From Opitutaceae bacterium (GTDB lineage: Bacteria > Verrucomicrobiota > Verrucomicrobiia > Opitutales > Opitutaceae): a stretch of 6,631 bases of DNA. Both the position numbers and the translations under genes were made by a program. Below are positions 5,764 to 6,631 of the stretch, piece by piece. Below the pieces are notes generated by a model that had not been told where the DNA came from, made no database searches, and worked only from the letters and a program-made list of their open reading frames with translations. Positions within the stretch are counted from its first letter, which is position 1. Each line of letters opens with the position of its first letter. Location of the stretch: NCBI GenBank assembly GCA_009919985.1, contig RGAX01000157.1, forward strand, positions 1-6,631. Direction: 5' to 3'.

Positions 5764-6631
5764 TTACACAAGTTGCGGCACGACGAAGCCGGCGCGGTAG
5801 TCGCGCTTGAGCATCGCATTCGCCGCCGCGGCGGTCTCGCCAGTGAAGCGTTCGTGGGCGGCGTCCACGGCGAGCGGCAGGCCGAGCGTCGCCGGCGTTT
5901 TTGCAAGGTCGACCTGGTTGGCCGCGAGGTGTTCGGCCATGCGGCCGTAGGCTTCGGAGAGCGGCGCGTCGCTTTTGATTTTGGCGGCGATTTCGGCGGC
6001 AGGGACGGTGCGGCCGGTTTGGTGAGAAATGTTGCCGAGGTGGCAGAGGGCGCTGGAAACGTGGCCTTCGAGGATGGGGCCGTAGAGGTCGGCGGATTTG
6101 CGGCTGCGGATGGCATCGATGAAGTTCTGCATGTGGCGGTCGCTGCCTTTGAATTCTTTCACGACCTTGCCCGCCTTGTCGTAAGCGGTGGCGGCAAAGT
6201 AGCCGTGGGTCACGATGCTGCCGCCTTCGCAGTCGATGACGTTGCCGACGTCGACACCGCGGTAGTTGTCCATGCCGGAAGTTTTGGCGGAGCCGGCCTC
6301 GGAGCCGGCTCCGGTGGGTGCGCCCGCGCCGGATTTCGAAGGCAGGCCGCGGACTTCGAAGATGAGCGGAGCGGTGGCGTAATCGTGGATGACGACTTGA
6401 GTGTTGGGCGTATCGCCGTCGTCGTGGTAGCCGAGGCGGCCGCCGATGCTGAGGGTGTGGCGGGGTAGGCCGGGTTCGCCGAGGAACCAGCGCGCGACGT
6501 CCATTTGGTGGATACCTTGGTTGCCGACATCGCCGTTGCCGTAGAGATAAATCCAGTGCCAGTCGTAGTGGACGGGGCCGTTTTTCGAGGAGTTGCGGTG
6601 GGGTGGGACGAGGGGCGCGGGGCCAGACCAG
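5764..6631 (-). CDS. Gfo/Idh/MocA family oxidoreductase, N-terminus outside the window (partial)
   Basis: The frame runs without a stop from the right edge of the window down to TAA at 5764-5766, giving 289 C-terminal residues; an internal ATG at 6504 is not the start because conserved sequence lies upstream of it. That upstream part reads WSGPAPLVPPHR, then YDWHWIYLYGNGDVGNQG and HQMDVARWFLG, the signature of the catalytic/C-terminal domain of Gfo/Idh/MocA dehydrogenases common in Verrucomicrobiota and Planctomycetota. Later SIGGRLGYHDDGDTPNT and the IDCEGG region fit the beta-sheet domain. These enzymes use NAD(P) to oxidise or reduce sugars, inositols or related compounds, and many members of this subgroup are exported by the Tat pathway; neither the Rossmann domain nor any signal peptide can be checked here. 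A Gly/Ala/Ser-rich insert near 6274-6336 interrupts the beta domain. It converges on upp. Confidence 0.93.
   Translation of the reverse strand, partial: WSGPAPLVPPHRNSSKNGPVHYDWHWIYLYGNGDVGNQGIHQMDVARWFLGEPGLPRHTLSIGGRLGYHDDGDTPNTQVVIHDYATAPLIFEVRGLPSKSGAGAPTGAGSEAGSAKTSGMDNYRGVDVGNVIDCEGGSIVTHGYFAATAYDKAGKVVKEFKGSDRHMQNFIDAIRSRKSADLYGPILEGHVSSALCHLGNISHQTGRTVPAAEIAAKIKSDAPLSEAYGRMAEHLAANQVDLAKTPATLGLPLAVDAAHERFTGETAAAANAMLKRDYRAGFVVPQLV
6289..6312. repeat. 12-base imperfect tandem repeat inside the oxidoreductase gene
   Basis: ggagccggcctc (6289-6300) is followed at once by ggagccggctcc (6301-6312), identical at 10 of 12 positions. The second copy is a perfect 12-base palindrome, so the pair can also fold as a hairpin. 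Being 12 bases long the unit keeps the frame, and on the minus strand it codes for the repeating Ala-Gly-Ser of a low-complexity linker. Confidence 0.75.

Noticed and set aside
5676..6116. Second minus-strand open frame overlapping the oxidoreductase 3' end
   Set aside because: A Pro/Ser/Ala/Arg-rich out-of-frame translation of the same DNA; no family resemblance, and it runs into the upp stop region.
5773..6468. 231-codon plus-strand open frame opposite the oxidoreductase gene
   Set aside because: Its Gly/Ala/Val/Asp repeats are the mirror of GC-rich codons on the minus strand, where the protein clearly matches the Gfo/Idh/MocA family.

Overview
The window runs from the end of a ribosomal RNA operon into ordinary chromosomal housekeeping and accessory genes of what looks like a Verrucomicrobiota bacterium, most plausibly class Opitutae. 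The pointers are the DUF5069 module, which I know mainly from Verrucomicrobiota and Planctomycetota, and a Gfo/Idh/MocA oxidoreductase of the type abundant in those phyla. This placement is inference from protein families, not a computed phylogeny.

Layout: (1) 1-~188 is the 3' end of 23S rRNA, followed by a short AT-rich spacer, a complete 5S rRNA (~252-369) and a strong intrinsic terminator (373-413) that closes the rrn operon. (2) 414-830 holds a doubtful-start small two-helix membrane protein that I do not recognise. (3) 848-1801 encodes a two-domain protein, DUF5069 fused to a gluconokinase-type P-loop kinase. (4) 18 bases later begins a large membrane-anchored penicillin-acylase-family Ntn hydrolase (1820-4249), with a C9 run and an A8 run next to its start. 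(5) A nucleoside 2-deoxyribosyltransferase-like protein (4333-5025) and uracil phosphoribosyltransferase upp (5068-5688) follow on the same strand. (6) A convergent intergenic region with two tandem hairpins separates upp from the 3' two-thirds or so of a Gfo/Idh/MocA oxidoreductase on the minus strand (5764-6631, its N-terminus lies outside the window).

All plus-strand genes point away from the rRNA operon and are closely spaced (18, 83 and 42 bases between the four main genes), so 848-5688 may be one transcript. The NDT-like gene and upp make functional sense together as base and nucleoside salvage: one releases or exchanges the base of a nucleoside, the other turns free uracil into UMP. 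The fusion kinase feeds gluconate into the pentose phosphate or Entner-Doudoroff route. The acylase has no obvious link to either and may simply be co-transcribed.

I see no CRISPR array, insertion sequence, tRNA, prophage or defence system here. The most unusual things are the DUF5069-gluconokinase fusion, the homopolymer-flanked start of the acylase, and a 12-base tandem repeat that has expanded a linker inside the oxidoreductase.
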